Below are positions 8,553 through 20,500 of a stretch of DNA of 64,000 nt, one piece after another. Where the stretch lies: the NCBI GenBank assembly GCA_963768025.1, contig CAVYGM010000026.1, positions 1-64,000 on the forward strand, read 5' to 3'. Made by a program: the position numbers and the translations under genes. The notes beneath the pieces were generated by a model. The model was not told the DNA's origin and did not search any database. It saw only the letters and a list, made by a program, of their open reading frames with translations. Source of the DNA: CAVYGM01 sp963768025. GTDB lineage: Bacteria; Bacteroidota; Bacteroidia; Cytophagales; Spirosomataceae. The number at the start of each line of letters is the position of its first letter. Position 1 is the stretch's first letter.

Positions 8553-11500
8553 ATGAGACTTCTATACACACACTACACTTATTTTAAATCGGCATTTAAA
8601 AAAGAGTACACTCAGCGCCTTGTCGGTTTCTTGCTTCTCATGCTGATGGGCGGCCAACAGGCCGTTGCCCAAACTACACTGGGGGGGGTCAATCTAGGCA
8701 ATCTTCCCCAGTACCTGTTTGTCTTTACAGATGGGAGTGGCGATGCCAACTGGCAGAGCGCCTCAAAAGGCTATGTGGGTGATGTAGCAGTTTACGGTAC
8801 AATCGCAGATGAAAGAACATCTGGTAATTTTGCGTATGCGGGTACCATCAAAACAAATGATGGTACCTTATCTGCCTGGCAAAGTATTGTCAATAACAAT
8901 GCTGGGCAGGCATTTGCCTCTACGGGCAATACCACCCTGCTCAATGATTTGAGGACAAGTTTGAATAGTGCATTTACACAAATCAATGCCTTGCCCGCTA
9001 CAGCTGGGTATTCGAGCCGATCATCAGCATCTCTGGACGGGTTGAATACTCAGAATGGAACAGCAGAGACCTTTGTAATCAATATCACGTCCGGATTATC
9101 AACTTCTGATCCTATTAACATTACTGGCGATGCTACCGATATTTATATTCTTCGCTGGGATGACGATTCTAATTTAAGCAATGGCTACGATGGTCAGGTA
9201 AAATTCAGTGGTGGCGGAGGTATTGTTCCGCTGGGTGGGTTAAAAGCCACAAACTTTATCAACGTAGCGGGTGATATAAATAGTAGCGGTGGGGGAAGTA
9301 CTCCTACGGCAAACGGGTATCCACAAGGCCCTAGGCTGAACAATGGTACGGGTGCCTTGATTACCGGGGCTGATGATTTTAGTGGGGGTGGATTCTTTAC
9401 CGGCTATTGGTTGACCACGGGTAAACCCGACAATGCACCGGACGCCAACCATTCGGTACGCTGGGGTGAGTCAAGTTCCATGAGTAATGGCATTTTCGTG
9501 GGGGGATGGTATTCTATAAATGAAAAATTCAGCATGACCTCCGGGACGAGCGGCGTCTACGTGTCGCCGCCCACTACGTCAAATTGTACCCCACCTAGTG
9601 CGGGCCCCGACCAGACCATCGCCTGTACCAACAACCAACTACCTACGAGCTTCGACCTGGTGAATGCCCAGGCAGGCCAGAAATGGAAGATTGTAAGCCC
9701 CGTGCCGGCCGGATCCAGCATCAGCGTGGCTACCCCCTCGGGCAACGTGACGGGTACCATCGTGGCGGGCACCTACAAATTCCGGCTTCAGACCCAGAGC
9801 GACTCCCTGAACTGCTTTGATGAGGTGCAGGTGGTCATTCAGCCCTGCGGCGGTGGTGGTGGATTTACGGACCAGATCTGCTATACAGGTGTGGACGAGC
9901 CCGTAAAAGTAAGCGCCAAGCAGGAGTGGAAGATCAACCCCGACCAGACGGTCACCATCCGCACCACCTTCGCCAAGACCTTCGTGGACAACACCTACGG
10001 CACCAACGCCATCGGCTGGCCGGGCGGCCACAGCTTTGGCAACCTGGTGGGCTCCGACAAGCTTGAGCTATCCTTGAAAGACGGCAACGGGGTGGAGAAG
10101 ATGGTTCTGGTGCTGGATTACATCGATGATGACAACACGGCCCCCTCGGGCTATCGCACCGGTGGGGTGACGGAAGGGGAAGGAGATGTGGACTTGGGGA
10201 ATGTCGCCGACGTGGTAAATGTAAAAACCTCGCTGAGCGAAAACTTCAATACCTTCGGCTGCGTGCTGACGACCAACTCGCCCCCCACCGACGCCAACTA
10301 CTCACCCAGCGCGTCGTGCCCCAACTGGATCTACGACGTCTGGTACGAGGTGACGGTGAAGCTGTCGGCCTTCGGGGCTGCCGGCTTCGGATCGCCCTCC
10401 ATTGTCGAGGTACACGCCAGCCCCAGCAAGACGGGCAACAACACCGAGGAGGTGGTGCCTGGGCCTTGTCCGGTGGTATGTGCAAACCCACCCACAGCTG
10501 GCCCCGACCAAACCATCGCCTGTACCAACAATCAGCTACCTACGAGCTTCGACCTGGTGAATGCCCAGGCAGGCCAGAAATGGAAGATTGTAAGCCCCGT
10601 GCCGGCCGGATCCAGCATCAGCGTGGCTACCCCCTCGGGCAACGTGACGGGTACCATCGTGGCGGGTACCTACAAATTCCGGCTTCAGACCCAGAGCGAC
10701 TCCCTGAACTGCTTTGATGAGGTGCAGGTGGTCATTCAGCCCTGCGGCGGTGGTGGTGGATTCACCGACCAGATCTGCTACACAGGTGTGGACGAGCCCG
10801 TAAAAGTAAGCGCCAAGCAGGAGTGGAAGATCAACCCCGACCAGACGGTCACCATCCGCACCACCTTCGCCAAGACCTTCGTGGACAACACCTACGGCAC
10901 CAACGCCATCGGCTGGCCGGGCGGCCACAGCTTCGGCAACCTGGTGGGCTCCGACAAGCTTGAAGCTATCCTTGAAAGACGGCAACGGGGTGGAGAAGAT
11001 GGTTCTGGTGCTGGATTACATCGATGATGACAACACGGCCCCCTCGGGCTATCGCACCGGTGGGGTGACGGAAGGGGAAGGAGATGTGGACTTGGGGAAT
11101 GTCGCCGACGTGGTAAATGTAAAAACCTCGCTGAGCGAAAACTTCAATACCTTCGGCTGCGTGCTGACGACCAACTCGCCCCCCACCGACGCCAACTACT
11201 CACCCAGCGCGTCGTGCCCCAACTGGATCTACGACGTCTGGTACGAGGTGACGGTGAAGCTGTCGGCCTTCGGGGCTGCCGGCTTCGGATCGCCCTCCAT
11301 TGTCGAGGTACACGCCAGCCCCAGCAAGACGGGCAACAACACCGAGGAGGTGGTGCCTGGGCCTTGCCCGGTGGTGTGCGTAAATCCACCAAATGCCGGC
11401 ACCAACCAGGTGTTTGGTTGTGATGCCAACAACCAGCCTCCTACAAGCTTTGATTTGGTGGACGCTCAAGCCGGTCAGAAATGGAAAATAGTATCGGTTC

Positions 11501-14500
11501 CTGCCGGAGCTAATATTTCTGTGACTACCCCTGCGGGCATCGTTACGGGTACGATTGTATCGGGTAATTATAAATTCAGATTGCAGACCCAAAGCGACTC
11601 GCTCAATTGCTTCGACGAAGTGACTATTATTGTGCAATGCGGTCCCGGTGGCGGTGATGAAATTTGCTATGTTAGCCCCACCAAGCCACAGCAGGTGAGT
11701 GCCAAACAGGAATGGAAGATCAACCCCGACCAGACGGTCACTATCCGCACGACCTTCGCCAAGACCTTTGTGGACAACACCTACGGCACCAACGCCATCG
11801 GCTGGCCGGGTGGTCATAGCTTCGGCAACTTGGTGGGATCCGACAAGCTGGAACTATCCCTGTTAGACGCAAATGGTGTCGAGAAGATGTACCTGGTTCT
11901 TGATTATATTGAGAAAGATCAACCTACACCTTCAACATTTGGCACCGGTGGTGTGACTGACGGTGAAGGCAAGGTGGAGGAAGGAAATGAAGCCGACGTG
12001 GTGAACGTAAAAACCTCCCTGAGCGAAAACCTGAACACCTTGGGTTGTCCTTCATTTACCACCAACTCTCCCCCCACTAACGCTAACTATACGCCCAGCG
12101 CATCGTGCCCCAACTGGATCTATGATGTGTGGTACGAAGTGACAGTGAAATTATCAGCATTTGGGGCTGCCGGCTTTGGAAAACCTGTTATCGCTGATGT
12201 ACACGCGAGTCCCAGCAAAACAGGTAGCAACACCGAAGAGGTCGTCCCTGGCCCGTGTCCGGTAGCTACCGCCCAGGGCGGCAGTGCCTGCGTGGGTGGG
12301 ACGATTACCTTGCAAGGTACCGCCGCTCCAAATGGCGCTACTTTCAAGTGGACCGGACCCAATGGCTATACATCCACTCAACTTAGTCCGGTACTTTCTA
12401 ACGTTACCGCCGCCAATGCGGGGATCTATACCCTGACTGTAACATTCAACCAACTATCCGACATTGATACTGCCAAGGTAACGGTGTTCCCCAAGCCTAA
12501 CGCGGGCATTGATAAATCGCTGGCCTGTGCGGATCCAAGTACTGGTGCTTTACAAACCACCACTACCCTCACCGGCTTCTCCCCCGTCGGAGGCATTTGG
12601 TCGGTTCAACCTGGTAACCCGGCTTCGGCTACGGTGAATAACGCAGGTTCCGTGTCTGGTATGACGGTTGCGGGTATTTACCGATTCATTTATAGTGTCA
12701 ACAATTGTACTGATACGGTGGCTGTTACCGTACAGCCTTGTCTAGGTTGTGTAAAACCTAACGCGGGCAACGACCAAAGCGTCTGTGAACCAGTCTCCAC
12801 GGTAAGCTTAACGGGCTTCTCACCAGCGGGTGGCACGTGGTCGGCCCAGGGAGGCAATCCAGCCAGTGCTACGGTTACCAATGCCGGTGTAGTATCGGGG
12901 ATGACAATAAATGGTACCTACCGGTTCATTTATTCAGTGACACAAGGAGGACAGACTTGTAGTGATACCGTGAACGTAGTACGGAGACCCAAGCCCAACG
13001 CGGGCCCCGATGTTTCGATCTGCGCTCCTTTGACGACGGCCAAGCTGACGGCCGTGACGGCGGGCGGCAGCTGGACTCCGATCGCGAGCCCGGCCAACCC
13101 CTCGGCGGCCAGCATCGACGCCAGCGGCAACGTGAGCGGGATGACGGCGGTGGGCACCTACCGCTTCGTCTACTCGGTGACCAGCGGCGGGCAGACCTGC
13201 ACCGACACGGCAAGTGTGGTTCGCAACGCCAAGCCGGTGGCCGGCCCCGACCAGACGCTGGCCTGCGCCAACCCTACGACCAACACCCTGACGACCAGCA
13301 CCACGCTGGCCCCGTCTCCGGCGGGCGGCAGCTTTGCGCAGCTGGGTAACCAGCCCGCAGCGGCCACCGTCAACGGCAACGCCGTGAGCGGCATGACGGT
13401 GGCGGGCACCTACCGGTTTGTTTACACCGTGAAGCGGCTGCACGGACACGGTCTCGGTGGTGGTGCAGCCCTGCCAGGGCTGCGTGAAGCCCAACGCGGG
13501 CCCCGACGTTTCGATCTGCGCCCCTACCACGACGGCCAAGCTGACGGCGGTGACGGCGGGCGGCAGCTGGTCTCCCATCGCGAGCCCGGCCAACCCCTCG
13601 GCGGCCAGCATCGACGCCAGCGGCAACGTGAGCGGGATGACGGCGGTGGGCACCTACCGCTTCGTCTACTCGGTGACCAGCGGCGGGCAGACCTGCACCG
13701 ACACGGCACGGTGGTTCGCAACGCCAAGCCGGTGGCCGGCCCCGACCAGACCCTGGCCTGCGCCAACCCTACGACCAACACCCTGACGACCAGCACCACG
13801 CTGGCCCCGTCACCGGCGGGCGGCGTCTTCGCCCAGATCGGCACCACCCCCGCCGCTGCGACCGTCAACGGCAACAGCGTGAGCGGCATGACCGTGGCGG
13901 GCACCTACCAGTTCGTCTACACCCTGAACGGCTGCACCGACACGGTGGCCGTGACGGTAGCGCCCTGCCAGGGCTGCGTGAAGCCCAACGCGGGCACGGA
14001 CGTGTCGATCTGCGCCCCTTCGACGACGGCCAAGCTGACGGCCGTGACGGCGGGCGGCGCGTGGTCTCCGATCGCGAGCCCGGCCAACCCCTCGGCGGCC
14101 AGCATCGACGCCAGCGGCAACGTGAGCGGCATGACGGCGGTGGGCACCTACCGCTTCGTCTACTCGGTGACCAGCGGCGGGCAGACCTGCACCGACACGG
14201 CCTCGGTCGTCCGCAACGCCAAGCCGGTGGCCGGCCCCGACCAGACCCTGGCCTGCGCCAACCCGGCGACCAACACGCTGACGACCAGCACCACGCTGGC
14301 CCCGTCTCCGGCGGGCGGCGTCTTCACCCAGATCGGCACCACCCCCGCCGCTGCGACCGTCAACGGCAACAGCGTGAGCGGCATGAGCGTGGCGGGCACC
14401 TACCAGTTCGTCTACACCCTGAACGGCTGCACCGACACGGTGGCCGTGACGGTAGCGCCCTGCCAGGGCTGCGTGAAGCCCAACGCGGGCCCCGACGTGG

Positions 14501-17500
14501 CCATCTGCGCCCCCACCACGACGGCCAAGCTGACGGCCGTGACGGCGGGCGGCGCTGGTCTCCCATCGCGAGCCCGGCCAACCCCTCGGCGGCCAGCATC
14601 GACGCCAGCGGCAACGTGAGCGGGATGACGGCGGTGGGCACCTACCGCTTCGTCTACTCGGTGACCAGCGGCGGGCAGACCTGCACCGACACGGCAAGTG
14701 TGGTTCGCAACGCCAAGCCGGTGGCCGGCCCCGACCAGACCCTGGCCTGCGCCAACCCGGCGACCAACACCCTGACGACCAGCACCACGCTGGCCCCGTC
14801 TCCGGCGGGCGGCGTCTTCACCCAGCTGGGCACCACCCCCGCCGCTGCGACCGTCAACGGCAACGCCGTGAGCGGCATGAGCGTGGCGGGCACCTACCAG
14901 TTCGTCTACACCCTGAACGGCTGCACCGACACGGTGGCCGTGACGGTAGCGCCCTGCCAGGGCTGCGTGAAGCCCAACGCGGGCCCCGACGTGGCGATCT
15001 GCGCCCCCACCACGACGGCCAAGCTGACGGCCGTGACGGCGGGCGGCACGTGGACTCCGATCGCGAGCCCGGCCAACCCCTCGGCGGCCAGCATCGACGC
15101 CAGCGGCAACGTGAGCGGGATGACGGCGGTGGGCACCTACCGCTTCGTCTACTCGGTGACCAGCGGCGGGCAGACCTGCACCGACACGGCAAGTGTGGTT
15201 CGCAACGCCAAGCCGGTGGCCGGCCCCGACCAGACCCTGGCCTGCGCCAACCCGGCGACCAACACGCTGACGACCAGCACCACGCTGGCCCCGTCACCGG
15301 CGGGCGGCGTCTTCACCCAGCTGGGCACCACCCCCGCCGCTGCGACCGTCAACGGCAACAGCGTGAGCGGCATGAGCGTGGCGGGCACCTACCAGTTCGT
15401 CTACACCCTGAACGGCTGCACCGACACGGTGGCCGTGACGGTGCAGCCCTGCCAGGGCTGCGTGAAGCCCAACGCGGGCCCCGACGTGTCCATCTGCGCC
15501 CCGACCACGACGGCCAAGCTGACGGCCGTGACGGCGGGCGGCGCGTGGTCTCCGCATCGCGAGCCCGGCCAACCCCTCGGCGGCCAGCATCGACGCCAGC
15601 GGCAACGTGAGCGGGATGACGGCGGTGGGCACCTACCGCTTCGTCTACTCGGTGACCAGCGGCGGGCAGACCTGCACCGACACGGCCTCGGTCGTCCGCA
15701 ACGCCAAGCCGGTGGCCGGCCCCGACCAGACCCTGGCCTGCGCCAACCCGACGACCAACACCCTGACGACCAGCACGACGCTGGCTCCCGTCTCCGGCGG
15801 GCGGCGTCTTCGCCCAGCTGGGCAACCAGCCCGCCACGGCCACCGTCAACGGCAACAGCGTGAGCGGCATGACGGTGGCGGGCACCTACCAGTTCGTCTA
15901 CACCCTGAACGGCTGCACGGACACGGTGTCCGTGACGGTGCAGCCCTGCCAGGGCTGCGTGAAGCCCAACGCGGGCCCCGACGTGTCCATCTGCGCTCCC
16001 GCCACGACGGCCAAGCTGACGGCCGTGACGGCGGGCGGCAGCGTGGTCTCCGATCGCGAGCCCGGCCAACCCCTCGGCGGCCAGCATCGACGCCAGCGGC
16101 AACGTGAGCGGGATGACGGCGGTGGGCACCTACCGCTTCGTCTACTCGGTGACCAGCGGCGGGCAGACCTGCACCGACACGGCCTCGGTCGTCCGCAACG
16201 CCAAGCCGGCGGCCGGCCCCGACCAGACCCTGGCCTGCGCCAACCCGACGACCAACACCCTGACGACCAGCACCACGCTGGCCCCGTCTCCGGCGGGCGG
16301 CGTCTTCACCCAGATCGGCACCACCCCCGCCGCTGCGACCGTCAACGGCAACGCCGTGAGCGGCATGAGCGTGGCGGGCACCTACCAGTTCGTCTACACC
16401 CTGAACGGCTGCACCGACACGGTGGCCGTGACGGTAGCGCCCTGCCAGGGCTGCGTGAAGCCCAACGCGGGCCCCGACGCGTCGATCTGCGCCCCCACCA
16501 CGACGGCCAAGCTGACGGCGGTGACGGCGGGCGGCAGCGTGGTCTCCCATCGCGAGCCCGGCCAACCCCTCGGCGGCCAGCATCGACGCCAGCGGCAACG
16601 TGAGCGGGATGACGGCGGTGGGCACCTACCGCTTCGTCTACTCGGTGACCAGCGGCGGGCAGACCTGCACCGACACGGCGTGTGGTTCGCAACGCCAAGC
16701 CGGTGGCCGGCCCCGACCAGACCCTGGCCTGCGCCAACCCGACGACCAACACCCTGACGACCAGCACCACGCTGGCCCCGTCTCCGGCGGGCGGCGTCTT
16801 CGCCCAGATCGGCACCACCCCCGCCGCTGCGACCGTCAACGGCAACGCCGTGAGCGGCATGACCGTGGCGGGCACCTACCAGTTCGTCTACACCCTGAAC
16901 GGCTGCACCGACACGGTGGCCGTGACGGTAGCGCCCTGCCAGGGCTGCGTGAAGCCCAACGCGGGCCCCGACGTTTCCATCTGCGCCCCCACCACGACGG
17001 CCAAGCTGACGGCCGTGACGGCGGGCGGCAGCGTGGTCTCCCATCGCGAGCCCGGCCAACCCCTCGGCGGCCAGCATCGACGCCAGCGGCAACGTGAGCG
17101 GGATGACGGCGGTGGGCACCTACCGCTTCGTCTACTCGGTGACCAGCGGCGGGCAGACCTGCACCGACACGGCAAGTGTGGTTCGCAACGCCAAGCCGGT
17201 GGCCGGCCCCGACCAGACCCTGGCCTGCGCCAACCCGGCGACCAACACGCTGACGACCAGCACCACGCTGGCCCCGTCTCCGGCGGGCGGCGTCTTCACC
17301 CAGCTGGGCAACCACGCCCCGCCGCTGCGACCGTCAACGGCAATAGCCGTGAGCGGCATGAGCGTGGCGGGCACCTACCAGTTCGTCTACACCCTGAACG
17401 GCTGCACCGACACGGTGGCCGTGACGGTAGCGCCCTGCCAGGGCTGCGTGAAGCCCAACGCGGGCACCGACGTTTCGCATCTGCGCCCCAGCCACGACGG

Positions 17501-20500
17501 CCAAGCTGACGGCCGTGACGGCGGGCGGCAGCGTGGTCTCCCATCGCGAGCCCGGCCAACCCCTCGGCGGCCAGCATCGACGCCAGCGGCAACGTGAGCG
17601 GGATGACGGCGGTGGGCACCTACCGCTTCGTCTACTCGGTGACCAGCGGCGGGCAGACCTGCACCGACACGGCAAGTGTGGTTCGCAACGCCAAGCCGGT
17701 GGCCGGCCCCGACCAGACCCTGGCCTGCGCCAATCCTACGACCAACACCCTGACAACGAGTACGACACTGACCGGCTTCTCCCCCTCGGGAGGTACCTGG
17801 CTGGCCCAGTCGGGTAATCCAGCTTCGGCTACGGTGACCAACGCGGGTGCGGTATCAGGCATGACGGTGGCGGGCACCTACCGGTTTATTTATACCGTAA
17901 GCGGCTGCACGGACACGGTCTCGGTGGTGGTGCAGCCCTGCCAGGGCTGCGTGAAGCCCAACGCGGGCCCCGATGTTTCGATCTGCGCTCCTTTGACAAC
18001 GGCCAAGCTGACGGCCGTGACGGCGGGCGGCACGTGGTCTCCCATCGCGAGCCCGGCCAACCCCTCGGCGGCCAGCATCGACGCCAGCGGCAACGTGAGC
18101 GGGATGACGGCGGTGGGCACCTACCGCTTCGTCTACTCGGTGACCAGCGGCGGGCAGACCTGCACCGACACGGCAAGTGTGGTTCGCAACGCCAAGCCGG
18201 TGGCCGGCCCCGACCAGACCCTGGCCTGCGCCAACCCGGCGACCAACACCCTGACGACCAGCACCACGCTGGCCCCGTCTCCGGCGGGCGGCGTCTTCGG
18301 CCCAGCTCGGGCAACCAGCCCCGCCGCTGGCGACCGTCAACGGCAATAGCGTGAGCGGCATGACGTGGCGGGCACCTACCAGTTCGTCTACACCCTGAAC
18401 GGCTGCACCGACACGGTGGCGGTGACGGTAGCAGCCCTGCCAGGGCTGCGTGAAGCCCAACGCGGGCACGGACGTTTCGCATCTGCGCCCTCAGCCACGA
18501 CGGCCAAGCTGACGGCCGTGACGGCGGGCGGCACGTGGTCTCCCATCGTGAGCCCGGCCAACCCCTCGGCGGCCAGCATCGACGCCAGCGGCAACGTGAG
18601 CGGGCATGACGGCGGTGGGCACCTACCGCTTCGTCTACTCGGTGACCAGCGGCGGGCAGACCTGCACCGACACGGCAAGTGTCGTTCGCAACGCCAAGCC
18701 GGTGGCCGGCCCCGACCAAGAAATTTGTGCGCCTGCTATGACAACCAACCTGACCGGATTTACACCCGCGAATGGTACATGGTCTCCGGCTTTGAATAAT
18801 CCGGCTAACGCCACTGTGAGCAATCAGGGCGCTGTGAACGGAATGACCTTAAATGGTACCTACCTGTTTATTTATACAGTAAATGGTTGCAGCGATACGG
18901 TGGCAGTAGTACGCAAGCCCAAGCCAGTAGCTGGCCCAGACCAAACAGTTTGTGAGCCAGTTTCCACGGTGAACTTGACAGGTTTCTCACCTGCAGGCGG
19001 GACGTGGTCTGTACAGTCGGGGAGTCCTCTCGGTGCCACGGTGAGTAACAGTGGCCTGGTAAGCGGCATGAGTACAAACGGTACCTACCGGTTCATTTAT
19101 TCGATTAACGGTTGCACTGATACAGTGGCTGTCATCCGGAATTTGAAGCCTAACGCGGGCATTGATAAGTCTCTTCCCTGCGCCAACCCCATCGCCGGCA
19201 CCTTGCAAACAACCACTTCGCTGACGGGCTTCGCACCTGCAGGTGGCACGTGGACGGTACAGTCGGGCAACCCGGCCTCGGCCACGGTGACCAACGCCGG
19301 GGCGGTTTCAGGCATGTCGGCCAGCGGTACTTACAAGTTCATCTACTCGCTCAACGGCTGTGCGGATACGGTTCAGGTGACCGTTGAGTCTTGTGTAGGC
19401 TGTACAAAGCCCAATGCGGGCAACGATCAGAGAATCTGTGAGCCACAGGCGGCCACGACCCTGACGGGCTTCTCTCCTGCGGGCGGTACGTGGTCTATAC
19501 AGGCGGGGAGTCCTCCCGGTGCAACGGTGAATACCAATGGTCAGGTGACAGGCATGACGGGCATCGGCACCTACCGCTTCATTTACTCGGTGGTACAGGG
19601 CGGTCAAACCTGCTCCGACACGGTGGCAGTGGTTCGCAACGCTAAGCCCGTAGTAGGCAACGCAGAAATTTGTGAACCAGCTACCACCACAAGTGTTACC
19701 TTGAATCAAACGGGTGGTACTTGGGTAGCTGTTGGAACCAATCCTGCCAGTGCAACGATCACGCCGAATGGACAAGTTAGTGGCCTGACTGCGAATGGCA
19801 CCTACCTATTTATTTATACCCTAAATGGATGTGCCGACACTTCCACGGTGATTCGGTACGCCAAGCCTAAGGGTGGTCCGGACATTATGGATAATGGGGC
19901 GGTTTGTAATACCATCGGAACCGTAAACCTACCCGATGCAGGAGCCGGCGAATCCTGGATCCAACTTGGTACCTCCCCCAAGCAGGTGGCCATCAATGCA
20001 ACCACCGGGGTTGTGACCGGGCTGGACGTGATCGGCTTGTATCAGTTTGTTTTGGCAAACAGAACAACAAACTGCTCCGACACCGTCAGGGTGCAGGTCA
20101 AGGACTGCAACAAGGGTAGCATCGGCGACTATGTCTGGAAGGACCTCAACGACAACGGCATCCAGAACGCCGGTGAACCGGGTGTGCGCGGGGTGATCGT
20201 GCAGCTGCTGAACGGCAACACCAATGCCGTCATTACCTCCGACACCACAGACGCGAGCGGTATCTACGGCTTCCCCAATCTGGACAGTGGCAACTACAAA
20301 GTGAAAATCGTGGTGAGCAGCCTTCCCGATTCCTGTTTGATCACACCTAAAAAGGATGTGGCAATTGGGGGTGGCAACGACACCAACGATTCGGACTTCG
20401 ACCCCGCCACGGCGGAAAGCCCCGTGATCGTGATCAACACCCTGGGTACTGGCATCCAGAAGGACAACAACACCATCGACGCGGGCTTGTTCTCGCCCAG

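Noticed and set aside
12985..18715. Possible CRISPR-like or satellite non-coding array.
   Set aside because: The 495-bp period is a multiple of three, the units encode a continuous Ig-like protein sequence, and there are no spacer-like variable segments.
13009..18719. Long open frames on the minus strand and in alternative plus frames across the repeat array (Arg/Gly/Pro-rich).
   Set aside because: They are shadows of the GC-rich repeat codons: low-complexity, repeated with the unit period, no start context, and no domain character.
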